34,014 nt of DNA from assembly GCA_023264735.1 (NCBI GenBank), contig JAHFVD010000076.1:1-34014 (forward strand), given 5' to 3'. Source of the stretch: Mycobacterium sp. Lineage in GTDB: Bacteria > Actinomycetota > Actinomycetes > Mycobacteriales > Mycobacteriaceae. The notes beneath the pieces were generated by a model. The model searched no databases. It was given only the letters and a program-made list of their open reading frames with translations, and had not been told where the DNA came from. A program made the translations under genes and the position numbers. Shown here piece after piece: positions 25,007 to 31,831 of this stretch (position 1 is its first letter; the number at the start of each line of letters is the position of its first letter).

Positions 25007-27352
25007 CTAGAGCTTCTGCAGCGGTGCGTGGTTGTGCATCAGCTTGACCCGTCCGGCGCTGCCGAAGTCGATCAGTGACATCGCCGACTCCCCCATCCCG
25101 GACACCTCCTCGACGCGGCCGAGACCGTACTTGTCGTGGTTGACCCGGTCGCCGGGCTCGAGGACCAGCATCGGACGCTTGCTGCCGCCCGCCGGCCGCA
25201 TCGGAGACGGCCGCTGGGTGCCGAACCGGCCCGCCCCACTCACCGGCGCACTCAACGACGGCGCGGTATCGGTACGGCGCCAGTCGAGAAGATGTTCCGG
25301 GATCTCGCGCAGGAAGCGGGATTCCGGATTCAGCATCGGCTGCCCCCACGACGAGCGGATCTTCGCGCGGGTGAGGTAAAGCCGTTGGCGCGCACGGGTT
25401 ATGCCGACATAGGCCAGCCGGCGCTCCTCGGACAACTCGGTGGGGTCACCGAGGGCGCGCATGTGCGGGAACATGCCGTCCTCCCACCCGGTGACGAAGA
25501 CCACCGGGAATTCCAGCCCCTTGGCGGTGTGCAGCGTCATCAATGTGACCACGCCTGCGCCGTGCTCGGGCAGTTCGTCGGAGTCGGCCACCAGCGACAC
25601 CCGCTCCAGGAACTCGGCGAGAATGCCGGTCTGTGGAACGTCGTCGTCGTCCGCGCCGTCGTCGAGCGCGGCCGCATTGGCCCGGTCGATGCTGAATTCG
25701 TGTGCGACACTGACCAATTCGTTCAAGTTGTCCAGCCGGGCCAGGTCCTGCGGATCGCTGGACGACTCCAGCTCGTTGCGATAGCCGGTGCGGTCCAGCA
25801 CCGCCTCGACCAGGTCGCCGAGCTCGTCGTCGAGCTTGCCGCGCAAGTCGTCGAGCAGCTTGACGAAACTTGCGATCGCCTTCTCCGAGCGGGTGTTCAG
25901 CATCGCCACCCTGCCCTCGGCGGCGGCGACCAGCGCGTCGGCGAAAGTGGCACCGGTGTTTTCGGCATACACCGCCACGCACGCCTCGGCCCTGTCCCCG
26001 ATGCCCCGGCGCGGGGTGTTGAGGATGCGACGCAGGCTGACGGCGTCCCCGGGGTTGTCCAGCACCCGCAGATAGGCGACGATGTCGCGAATCTCCTTGC
26101 GCTCGTAGAACCGAACGCCACCGACCACCTTGTACGGGATACCGGCGCGGATGAACACCTCTTCCACCGCACGTGACGAGTTGTTGGTGCGGTAGAACAC
26201 CGCGACGTCGTTGTACGTGATGTCGCCGCGGTCGGCGAGCGCGTCGATCTCCCCCGCGACGAATCTGGCCTCGTCGTGCTCGTTGTCGGCGACGTAACCG
26301 ACGATCAGCTCGCCGTCACCCTCGTCGGTCCACAGCCGCTTCTCGCGCCGGTTGGCGTTGCGGGAGATGACGGCGTTGGCCGCGTTCAGGATGTTCTGGG
26401 TGGACCGGTAGTTCTGCTCGAGCAGGATCGTGGTGGCGTTGGGGAAGTCTCGTTCGAAATCCTCGATGTTGCGGATCGTCGCGCCGCGGAACGCATAGAT
26501 CGACTGGTCGGCGTCACCGACGACGCACAGCTCACTGGGCGCCACTTCATCGGACGCCACCTCCCCATGTCCAACAAGTTCGCGCACCAGGACGTATTGG
26601 GCGTGGTTGGTGTCCTGGTATTCGTCGACCAGGATGTGCCGGAACCGCCTGCGGTAGTACTGGGCGATCTGCGGGAAGTTCTGCAACACCGCCACGGTCT
26701 CGCCGATGAGATCGTCGAAGTCCAGTGCGTTGGCGGCACGCAGCCGCCGCTGGTATTCGCCGTAGACGCTGGCGACCGTGCGGGCCAGATCGTCGGATCC
26801 CGGTTCCCCTCCGGGAGTCGAATCGCACAGTGCGGCCACCGCATCCTCGGGCACGATGAGCTCGTTCTTGAGGTTGGAGATGGAGTTGGCCAGCAGGCGC
26901 GGCGTGTACCGCTTGGTGTCCAGCCCCATGTCCTTGCCGATCATCAGCAACAGCCGGCGCGAGTCGTCGGCGTCGTAGATCGAGAAGTTCGAGTTCAGCC
27001 CCGGCAGCAGCGAGGCTTGATTGCGCAGGATCCGCACGCAGGTCGAGTGGAATGTCGACACCCACATGTTGCGGGCCCGCGGGCCCACCAGGGCGACCAC
27101 CCGCTCGCGCATCTCCGCGGCGGCCTTGTTGGTGAACGTGATGGCCAGCACCTGGCCCGGCCCCACGTCACGCGCCGCCAACAGGTAGGCGATCCGCCGG
27201 GTCAGCACCGCCGTCTTGCCCGACCCTGCGCCGGCCACGATCAACAGCGGAGGGCCTTCGTGCAGCACCGCCTGGCGCTGCTGGGGGTTGAGACCCTCGA
27301 GGAGTTCGGCCGCGTCGGCCGGAGGCTTGTAATCAGTCACGTGCACACTCAT
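25007..27352 (-). CDS. uvrD1: ATP-dependent DNA helicase UvrD1 (PcrA-like)
   Basis: This 781-residue SF1A helicase has the Q-motif LNPQQRQAV, Walker A VAGAGSGKTAVL and Walker B VDEYQDTNHAQ. Motif III is VVGDADQSIYAFRGA, and motif VI is RRLAYVGITRARQRLY. The C-terminus (LEPGDRVNHDKYGLGRVEEV to the end) is the Tudor-like RNA-polymerase/Ku interaction region. Cys458 in DRAEACVAVYAENTG appears equivalent to the 2B-domain cysteine reported for redox-controlled dimerisation of M. tuberculosis UvrD1. It acts in nucleotide-excision repair and removal of stalled polymerase. The ATG at 27352 lacks a ribosome site and lies about 10 bp after a DNA-damage-type promoter, so the mRNA is probably leaderless or nearly so. 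Confidence 0.96.
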   Translation of the reverse strand: MSVHVTDYKPPADAAELLEGLNPQQRQAVLHEGPPLLIVAGAGSGKTAVLTRRIAYLLAARDVGPGQVLAITFTNKAAAEMRERVVALVGPRARNMWVSTFHSTCVRILRNQASLLPGLNSNFSIYDADDSRRLLLMIGKDMGLDTKRYTPRLLANSISNLKNELIVPEDAVAALCDSTPGGEPGSDDLARTVASVYGEYQRRLRAANALDFDDLIGETVAVLQNFPQIAQYYRRRFRHILVDEYQDTNHAQYVLVRELVGHGEVASDEVAPSELCVVGDADQSIYAFRGATIRNIEDFERDFPNATTILLEQNYRSTQNILNAANAVISRNANRREKRLWTDEGDGELIVGYVADNEHDEARFVAGEIDALADRGDITYNDVAVFYRTNNSSRAVEEVFIRAGIPYKVVGGVRFYERKEIRDIVAYLRVLDNPGDAVSLRRILNTPRRGIGDRAEACVAVYAENTGATFADALVAAAEGRVAMLNTRSEKAIASFVKLLDDLRGKLDDELGDLVEAVLDRTGYRNELESSSDPQDLARLDNLNELVSVAHEFSIDRANAAALDDGADDDDVPQTGILAEFLERVSLVADSDELPEHGAGVVTLMTLHTAKGLEFPVVFVTGWEDGMFPHMRALGDPTELSEERRLAYVGITRARQRLYLTRAKIRSSWGQPMLNPESRFLREIPEHLLDWRRTDTAPSLSAPVSGAGRFGTQRPSPMRPAGGSKRPMLVLEPGDRVNHDKYGLGRVEEVSGMGESAMSLIDFGSAGRVKLMHNHAPLQKL

Positions 27353-27361
27353 GTCTGACCC

Positions 27362-27384
27362 AACTTACCGCTGTATGGCGACAG
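27362..27384 (-). promoter_or_regulatory. PafBC/RecA-NDp-type DNA-damage promoter of uvrD1 (candidate)
   Basis: On the minus strand CTGTCGCCA (27376-27384) is followed by exactly 8 bases and then TAAGTT (27362-27367). The known mycobacterial RecA-independent damage promoter is TTGTCRGTG, 8 bases, TANNNT. The TGTCG core, the 8-bp spacing and the -10 match; the GTG part does not. The start codon begins about 10 bases downstream. Confidence 0.5.
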
Positions 27385-27389
27385 TTTTT

Positions 27390-27419
27390 TTGCGAAGCCG
27401 CCCTTCTCAGTGGCACACT
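27390..27419 (+). promoter_or_regulatory. Candidate promoter of the aroQ leader transcript
   Basis: TTGCGA (27390-27395), preceded by a T-run, and CACACT (27414-27419) are 18 bp apart. The predicted start point falls at or next to G27427, the first base of the leader ORF GTG, implying a leaderless leader peptide. The -10 is not a close match to consensus. Confidence 0.45.
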
Positions 27420-27426
27420 TGCGAAC

Positions 27427-27489
27427 GTGCTTTCCTGGCGGCGTCGATTTTTCTACGGGTACCGGTCCGCGGTGCCCGTGGGTATCTAG
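27427..27489 (+). CDS. Aromatic-rich leader peptide of the chorismate mutase gene (20 residues)
   Basis: The ORF starts with GTG at the predicted transcription start and ends with TAG at 27487. The product begins MLSWRRRFFYGYR and contains one Trp, two adjacent Phe and two Tyr in nine consecutive codons (27436-27462), 5 aromatic residues of 20. The encoded TTTTTC stretch is unusual in this GC-rich genome. No ribosome site precedes it, as expected for leaderless initiation. The location just before a chorismate mutase gene, the branch point to Phe and Tyr, and before hairpins that can switch, indicates a sensing rather than enzymatic role. Trp, Phe and Tyr limitation would each stall the ribosome here. 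Confidence 0.72.
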   Translation: MLSWRRRFFYGYRSAVPVGI

Positions 27490-27517
27490 CTGCTCAACCC
27501 GAGAGCCCCGCGGTCCG
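27456..27517 (+). promoter_or_regulatory. Attenuator switch: leader hairpin 1:2 and alternative antiterminator 2:3
   Basis: Segment 1 (27456-27463, covering the second Tyr codon) can pair over 8 bp, one G-U, with segment 2 (27471-27478). If a ribosome stalls on the Phe/Tyr codons, segment 1 is covered. The stretch 27463-27475 can then pair with 27505-27517, which is part of the 5' arm of the terminator, giving 11 base pairs with two 1x1 mismatches around a CCGCGG core. This would prevent the terminator from forming. The pairing was worked out by hand, without energies. Confidence 0.55.
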
Positions 27518-27546
27518 CAACCGGATCCGGGGCTCGTCTCTTGTGT
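27503..27546 (+). terminator. Intrinsic terminator in the aroQ leader (attenuator)
   Basis: GAGCCCCG (27503-27510) pairs with CGGGGCTC (27528-27535). Inside, after one bulged C, six more pairs (27512-27517 with 27522-27527, one G-U) close on the loop CAAC. A T-rich stretch follows (GTCTCTTGTGT, 27536-27546). It lies 13 bases after the leader stop and 50 bases before the aroQ start. A further long-range 7-bp pairing (27493-27499 with 27560-27566) could enclose it. Confidence 0.7.
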
Positions 27547-27596
27547 GAGGCCCGGGACCGGTTGAGACCAGACCCACACATGAGGAGAACGAAGCG

Positions 27597-27869
27597 ATGA
27601 CTCTGGAAATGGTTCCTGAAGCCGAACACGACATCGACAGCCTGCGCGGCGAGATCGACCAGCTCGATGCCGCGATCCTGGCTGCGGTCAAACGCCGCAC
27701 CGAGGTGTCCCAGGCGATCGGCAAGGCCCGGATGGCCTCTGGCGGTACCCGGCTGGTGCACAGCCGCGAGATGAAGGTGATCGAGCGCTACAGCGAGCTC
27801 GGCCAGGACGGCAAGGATCTGGCGATGCTGCTACTGCGCATGGGCCGCGGGCGGCTCGGGCACTCCTAA
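27597..27869 (+). CDS. aroQ: Chorismate mutase AroQ (delta subclass, intracellular, Rv0948c-like)
   Basis: This 90-residue all-helical enzyme converts chorismate to prephenate, the first step towards Phe and Tyr. DIDSLRGEIDQLDAAILAAVKRRTEVSQAIGKAR forms the long first helix with active-site Arg/Lys. RLVHSREMKVIERY supplies further active-site residues, and the C-terminus GRGRLGHS matches the region that in M. tuberculosis docks onto DAHP synthase and activates the mutase. The ATG at 27597 follows TGAGGAGAAC. There is no signal peptide, separating it from the secreted *MtCM-type enzyme. Its leader carries the attenuator described above. The stop overlaps the convergent acyltransferase stop (CTAA, 27866-27869). 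Confidence 0.96.
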   Translation: MTLEMVPEAEHDIDSLRGEIDQLDAAILAAVKRRTEVSQAIGKARMASGGTRLVHSREMKVIERYSELGQDGKDLAMLLLRMGRGRLGHS

Positions 27870-29896
27870 CGGACCGCGTCCAGCAGCCACGGGGTCATCC
27901 ACTTCACCGCGTTCGGTGTGGGGTGCACCCCGTCGATGCGGACCTGCACGCCGTTGATCTTGTTGGTGTAGTTGCCGTTGGGCGCGAGCTTCTTGTTCAG
28001 GTCGAGCACGGTGACGTTCTTGCGATCGCTGACGACCTTGCGCAGCAACGCATTCCACTGGTCGACGCGGCTGGGCTGATCCTCGGGGAAGAGGTTTCCG
28101 TTGGCCTGCTCGCCGTGCCGGCTGTACGGTTCAGTCGCCACGACCACCAGCGCCCCGGTTGAGCTCAGGATGTCCAGCGCGTGGTGTAGCTCGCTCTCGA
28201 GGTACTTGTCGAAATCGGGCTGGCCGATGTGGGCCCAGTTGCCATTCCATTTGCGGTCCACCACCTCCCAGCGCCCGATCATCATCAGCACCACATCGGG
28301 CTTGTCGTAGGCGATCCGCTGCGCCCATCGCTCCGGCCAGGCGTCGCACTCGGGTTTCTGCTCCAGGCTCTGCCCGGAGTAGCGGTACGGCCCACCACGC
28401 ACCAGGCCGCACCCGATCGTGGTGCGGTCCAGGAAGCTGATCCCCGGAGTCGGCGGCAGATACCGCATCATCGTCCAACCGATCGAGTCACCGAACACCG
28501 AGACGGTGTGCTCGCGCGGGCCCGCGTGCGACGGCGCGGCGACCCGCACCGTTTCGACGGGTGCAACCAGCGCGGCCTGGGTGATATCGGGGCTCGACGG
28601 ATCGATGCGGGTTCCCACCGGTACGACGACGATCGCGACGGCGACGGCCGTGGCCATCGTGGCGGCGGCCAGCCGCAGCTGCGGGACGTGCACGGGCCGC
28701 CAGCGCCGCACCGGCCGCTCGATCAGCCACCACGACCCCACCGCCAAGACAAGCGTCACCGCGCAGCGCGCGGCGAACAGCGCGTAGCCCGACCAGTCGG
28801 TGCGCTCGCCGTTGAGCACCAGGAACACCGGCCAGTGCCAGAGGTAGACACCGTAGGAGATGACACCCAGCGCCACCAACGGCGGGGTGGACAGCACCCA
28901 GGCCACCGGGCCGTTCTGCTCGAGGGCCACCGGCGCGATCACCGCGACCGCGGCGACGGCGACGACGATCAGCAGGCCGTTGTGGAACTCGGTGGCGCTA
29001 CCGGTGGCGACATGAGTGATCGCGGCCAGCACCGCCACCCCGGCCAGCGGCACACCCCAGGCCAGCCAGCGGACCCAGCGCGAGTGGATCAGCGGCAAGC
29101 CCGCCATGATCGCCGGCCAGTCCCGGACCAGCAGCGCGGCCGCCGCGGCCCCGATCAGCAGCGCCTGGGCGCGGGTGTCGGTGCCGAAGTACACCCGGTT
29201 CAGCGAGGCATCCGAGGCCATCAGAATCGCCTCGGCTGCCGAGCCGACCGTGCCCAGAACGGCGAGGACCAGCACCGCGCGCCGGACCGCGACGATCGTC
29301 GGCGTCTTGCCGCGCCGCCGGGCGATGACGGCCAGCAGCACCGCCACCGCGGCGATCAGCACCGGCCAGATCAGGTAGTACTGCTCCTCCACCCCCAGTG
29401 ACCAGGTGTGCTGCAGCGGCGACGGCGGCGCGCCCTGGCTGAAGTAATCGGTCTCGTGGGACACGAACGCCCAGTTCGCCACCCACAGGAACGCCGCGGT
29501 CGCGTCATTGCGCAAGTCGCTGACGGCGTCGGGCGGGAACAGCAGCCGCGCCGCGATCACCGCCAACACCATGATCAGCAGTGCCGGCAGCAGCCGGCGG
29601 GCGCGACGGACCCAGAACGAGCCGAGGTCGAGCTGACCGGTCCGGCCGATCTCGTCGAGCAGCAATGACGTGATCAGAAAGCCACTGAGCACGAAGAAGA
29701 TATCGACCCCGATGAATCCGCCTGTGACACCGGGGATTCCACTGTGGCCAACCAGAACCAGGGCGACGGCGACCCCGCGGATCCCGTTCAGCGCGGGAAC
29801 GCCCGCGCCACGGGGCTTTGGCCCGCGCCGCGGGCTCGGCTGCGAGACGGGATCAACCCATGGACTTTGCGCCCACAAGCGCGCCGTCACACCCAT
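27866..29896 (-). CDS. Membrane O-acyltransferase (acyltransferase 3) fused to a C-terminal SGNH domain
   Basis: This 676-residue protein is of the OafA/YrhL type. Residues about 35-430 form the acyltransferase-3 membrane domain with some ten helices, starting LNGIRGVAVALVLVGHSG and including FFVLSGFLITSLL and SLGVEEQYYLIWPVL. Residues about 455-676 form an SGNH domain: VSVFGDSIGW (nucleophile Ser), VVLMMIGRWEV, and RIDGVHPTPNAV (Asp/His). Such proteins transfer acyl groups, often acetyl or succinyl, to cell-wall or exopolysaccharides. The ATG follows TAGGAGGGC, a strong ribosome site. A possible -10 (TAGATT on the minus strand) is at 29922-29927. The substrate is unknown. It is not at this place in M. 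tuberculosis as I recall. Confidence 0.9.
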   Translation of the reverse strand: MGVTARLWAQSPWVDPVSQPSPRRGPKPRGAGVPALNGIRGVAVALVLVGHSGIPGVTGGFIGVDIFFVLSGFLITSLLLDEIGRTGQLDLGSFWVRRARRLLPALLIMVLAVIAARLLFPPDAVSDLRNDATAAFLWVANWAFVSHETDYFSQGAPPSPLQHTWSLGVEEQYYLIWPVLIAAVAVLLAVIARRRGKTPTIVAVRRAVLVLAVLGTVGSAAEAILMASDASLNRVYFGTDTRAQALLIGAAAAALLVRDWPAIMAGLPLIHSRWVRWLAWGVPLAGVAVLAAITHVATGSATEFHNGLLIVVAVAAVAVIAPVALEQNGPVAWVLSTPPLVALGVISYGVYLWHWPVFLVLNGERTDWSGYALFAARCAVTLVLAVGSWWLIERPVRRWRPVHVPQLRLAAATMATAVAVAIVVVPVGTRIDPSSPDITQAALVAPVETVRVAAPSHAGPREHTVSVFGDSIGWTMMRYLPPTPGISFLDRTTIGCGLVRGGPYRYSGQSLEQKPECDAWPERWAQRIAYDKPDVVLMMIGRWEVVDRKWNGNWAHIGQPDFDKYLESELHHALDILSSTGALVVVATEPYSRHGEQANGNLFPEDQPSRVDQWNALLRKVVSDRKNVTVLDLNKKLAPNGNYTNKINGVQVRIDGVHPTPNAVKWMTPWLLDAVR

Positions 29897-30094
29897 GCCC
29901 TCCTAGATCCGAGTTCTCTGGAATCTATGTGCCAGCGACGCCGGAACGGCGCAGGCGCGCGGTCGGCGGCGTCAAATATCCGATCGGGAGGTAAACAGAC
30001 CCTCTTGGAGGGATTCCGGTGCGCTACGGCGGCGGCATAGACTACGGCCACGAGATTACAGGCGGGGCGGACCGAAGTTGTTGAGCGCCAACGC

Positions 30095-30286
30095 ATGACC
30101 GCCCGCTACCTGGACGAGCGCGGGTACCTGTTCGTCGTCGACCGCCTCAAGGACATGATCGTGTCCGGCGAGAACGTGTACTCCGTCGAGGTGGTCGACG
30201 CGTTGCCCACCTCGGCCGCGGGCAAGGTGCTCAAACGCGAGCTACGGGCCAAGTACTGGACAGGCTCGGACCGCTCGGTCGGCTAG
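30095..30286 (+). pseudogene. Remnant of a fatty-acyl-CoA ligase (fadD), internally deleted
   Basis: The 63-codon frame joins two separate pieces of an adenylate-forming ligase C-terminal domain. The first part reads YLDERGYLFVVDRLKDMIVSG then ENVYSVEV, normally a hinge followed by SGGENVYP..EVE, here lacking one Gly. The second part reads VDALPTSAAGKVLKRELRAKYW, the A10 motif with the catalytic Lys of GK. The roughly 60-80 residues expected between them are missing. The N-terminal adenylation domain is absent; the same frame upstream meets a stop at 30038. It cannot be a working ligase. It lies between the acyltransferase and gabD and marks past loss of a lipid-activation gene. Confidence 0.85.
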
Positions 30287-30306
30287 GTTCCTTGCGCGCG
30301 CAGGGG

Positions 30307-31764
30307 CTACTTCGTCAGCGCGATGTACTTGGTGTCGAGGTACTCCTCGATGCCTTCGAAGCCACCCTCACGGCCGAACCCGGATTCCTTCACCCCGCCG
30401 AACGGCGCGGCCGGATCGGAGATGACGCCCCGGTTGACCCCGACCATGCCGGACTCGATGGCCTCGGCCACCCGCAGGGCGCGGTCGAGCGATTCGGTGT
30501 AGATGTAGGACGCCAGACCGTATTCGGTGTTGTTGGCCGCGGCCACGCCGTCGTCCTCGGTGTCGAAACCGATGATCGGCGCGACGGGACCGAACACCTC
30601 TTCGGTGAGGATGCGCGCGTTCAGCGGGACGTCGGTGAGCACGGTGGCCGGGTAGAAGTTTCCGGGGCCGCCGGGGGCCTGCCCGCCGAGCGCGACGGTC
30701 GCGCCCTTGGCCACCGCGTCGTCGACCAGTTCCTGAACTTTGGCCAGCTGCTTGGTGTTGACCAGCGGGCCGAGTTTGGCCGACGGGTCGAGCCCGTTGC
30801 CGAGGTTGACCTCGCCCATCCGCTTGACGAACTTGTCGGTGAATTCCTCGATGACGGCGTTGGCCACGTGGATGCGGTTGGCGGCCGTGCAGGCCTCACC
30901 GCCGTTGCGCATCTTGGCCAGCATCGCGCCGTCGACCGCGGCGTCCACGTCGGCGTCGTCGAAGACGACGAACGGTGCGTTGCCGCCGAGTTCCATCGAG
31001 GTGCGCAGCAGCTTGTCCGCCGACTGGGCGACCAGTGCCTTGCCGACGCCGGTGGAACCGGTGAACGTCAGCTTGCGCAGCCGGCCGTCATCGATGAGGG
31101 CCTTGGTGACATCACCGGGTTGGCTGGTGGGCAGCACCGACAGCACACCCTTGGGCAGGCCGGCCTCGCCCATCAACTTGGCCAGCAGCAGCATCGTCAG
31201 CGGGGTCTCCTGGGCCGGCTTGACGATCATCGTGCAACCGGCCGCGAACGCGGGGCCGATCTTGCGAGTCCCCATGGCCAACGGGAAGTTCCACGGTGTA
31301 ATGGCGTAACACGGGCCGACGGGCTGCTTGGTGACGATGATGCGCCCGGTGCCTGCCGGCGACGGGGTGTACCGCCCGCCGATGCGCACCGCCTCCTCGG
31401 CGAACCAGCGGAAGAACTCGGCGCCGTACTTGACCTCACCAAGACTCTCGGCGACGACCTTGCCCATCTCCAACGTCATCAGCGTCGCGAGATCGTCGGC
31501 GCGGGCGATGATCGTCTCGAAGACCGAGCGCAGGATCTCGCCGCGGTCCCTGGCGGGCGTGGCCGCCCACTCGGCTTGCACGGCGCTCGCGGCATCAAGG
31601 GCGGCGATGGCGTCTGCGGCTGTCGCGTCGGCCACGGTGGTGAGGACGGTGTCGTTGGAGGGGTCGTGAACCTCGAACGTCGACGAGCCGGGACGCTCTT
31701 CACCGCCGATCCACAGGCCGGTCGGAACCGACGACAGCAGCCGTTCAATGTCTGGGGTGCTCAT
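30307..31764 (-). CDS. NAD(P)-dependent succinate-semialdehyde dehydrogenase (GabD-type ALDH)
   Basis: This aldehyde dehydrogenase superfamily member (485 residues from ATG 31764) is closest in pattern to succinate-semialdehyde dehydrogenases. It has PVGPCYAITPWNFPLAMGTRKIGPAFAAGC, cofactor segment FTGSTGVGK, catalytic Glu in MELGGNAP, catalytic Cys in GGEACTAANR, and the C-terminal PFGGVKESGFGREGG. It would oxidise succinate semialdehyde to succinate, feeding the TCA cycle. The start is uncertain: ATG 31764 has GGAGG too close, while an in-frame GTG at 31791 lies 7 bases after a TAGTGT -10 (31798-31803, minus strand) and could be a leaderless start adding nine residues. It is divergent from pgi. 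Confidence 0.87.
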   Translation of the reverse strand: MSTPDIERLLSSVPTGLWIGGEERPGSSTFEVHDPSNDTVLTTVADATAADAIAALDAASAVQAEWAATPARDRGEILRSVFETIIARADDLATLMTLEMGKVVAESLGEVKYGAEFFRWFAEEAVRIGGRYTPSPAGTGRIIVTKQPVGPCYAITPWNFPLAMGTRKIGPAFAAGCTMIVKPAQETPLTMLLLAKLMGEAGLPKGVLSVLPTSQPGDVTKALIDDGRLRKLTFTGSTGVGKALVAQSADKLLRTSMELGGNAPFVVFDDADVDAAVDGAMLAKMRNGGEACTAANRIHVANAVIEEFTDKFVKRMGEVNLGNGLDPSAKLGPLVNTKQLAKVQELVDDAVAKGATVALGGQAPGGPGNFYPATVLTDVPLNARILTEEVFGPVAPIIGFDTEDDGVAAANNTEYGLASYIYTESLDRALRVAEAIESGMVGVNRGVISDPAAPFGGVKESGFGREGGFEGIEEYLDTKYIALTK

Positions 31765-31831
31765 ACCTCCATCATGTACACCTTTGGACACCTCGTCACA
31801 CTAAGGTCGATCAAATGACAAGGTCGAACGA

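Noticed and set aside
27390..27596. T-box riboswitch as an explanation of the aroQ leader
   Set aside because: No T-box sequence or matching specifier stem was recognised, whereas a leader ORF with clustered aromatic codons is present.
27580..27600. Six-codon ORF (MRRTKR) overlapping the aroQ start by ATGA
   Set aside because: Its sequence is essentially the aroQ ribosome-binding site; the start has no ribosome site of its own. Coincidence is more likely than a second leader peptide.
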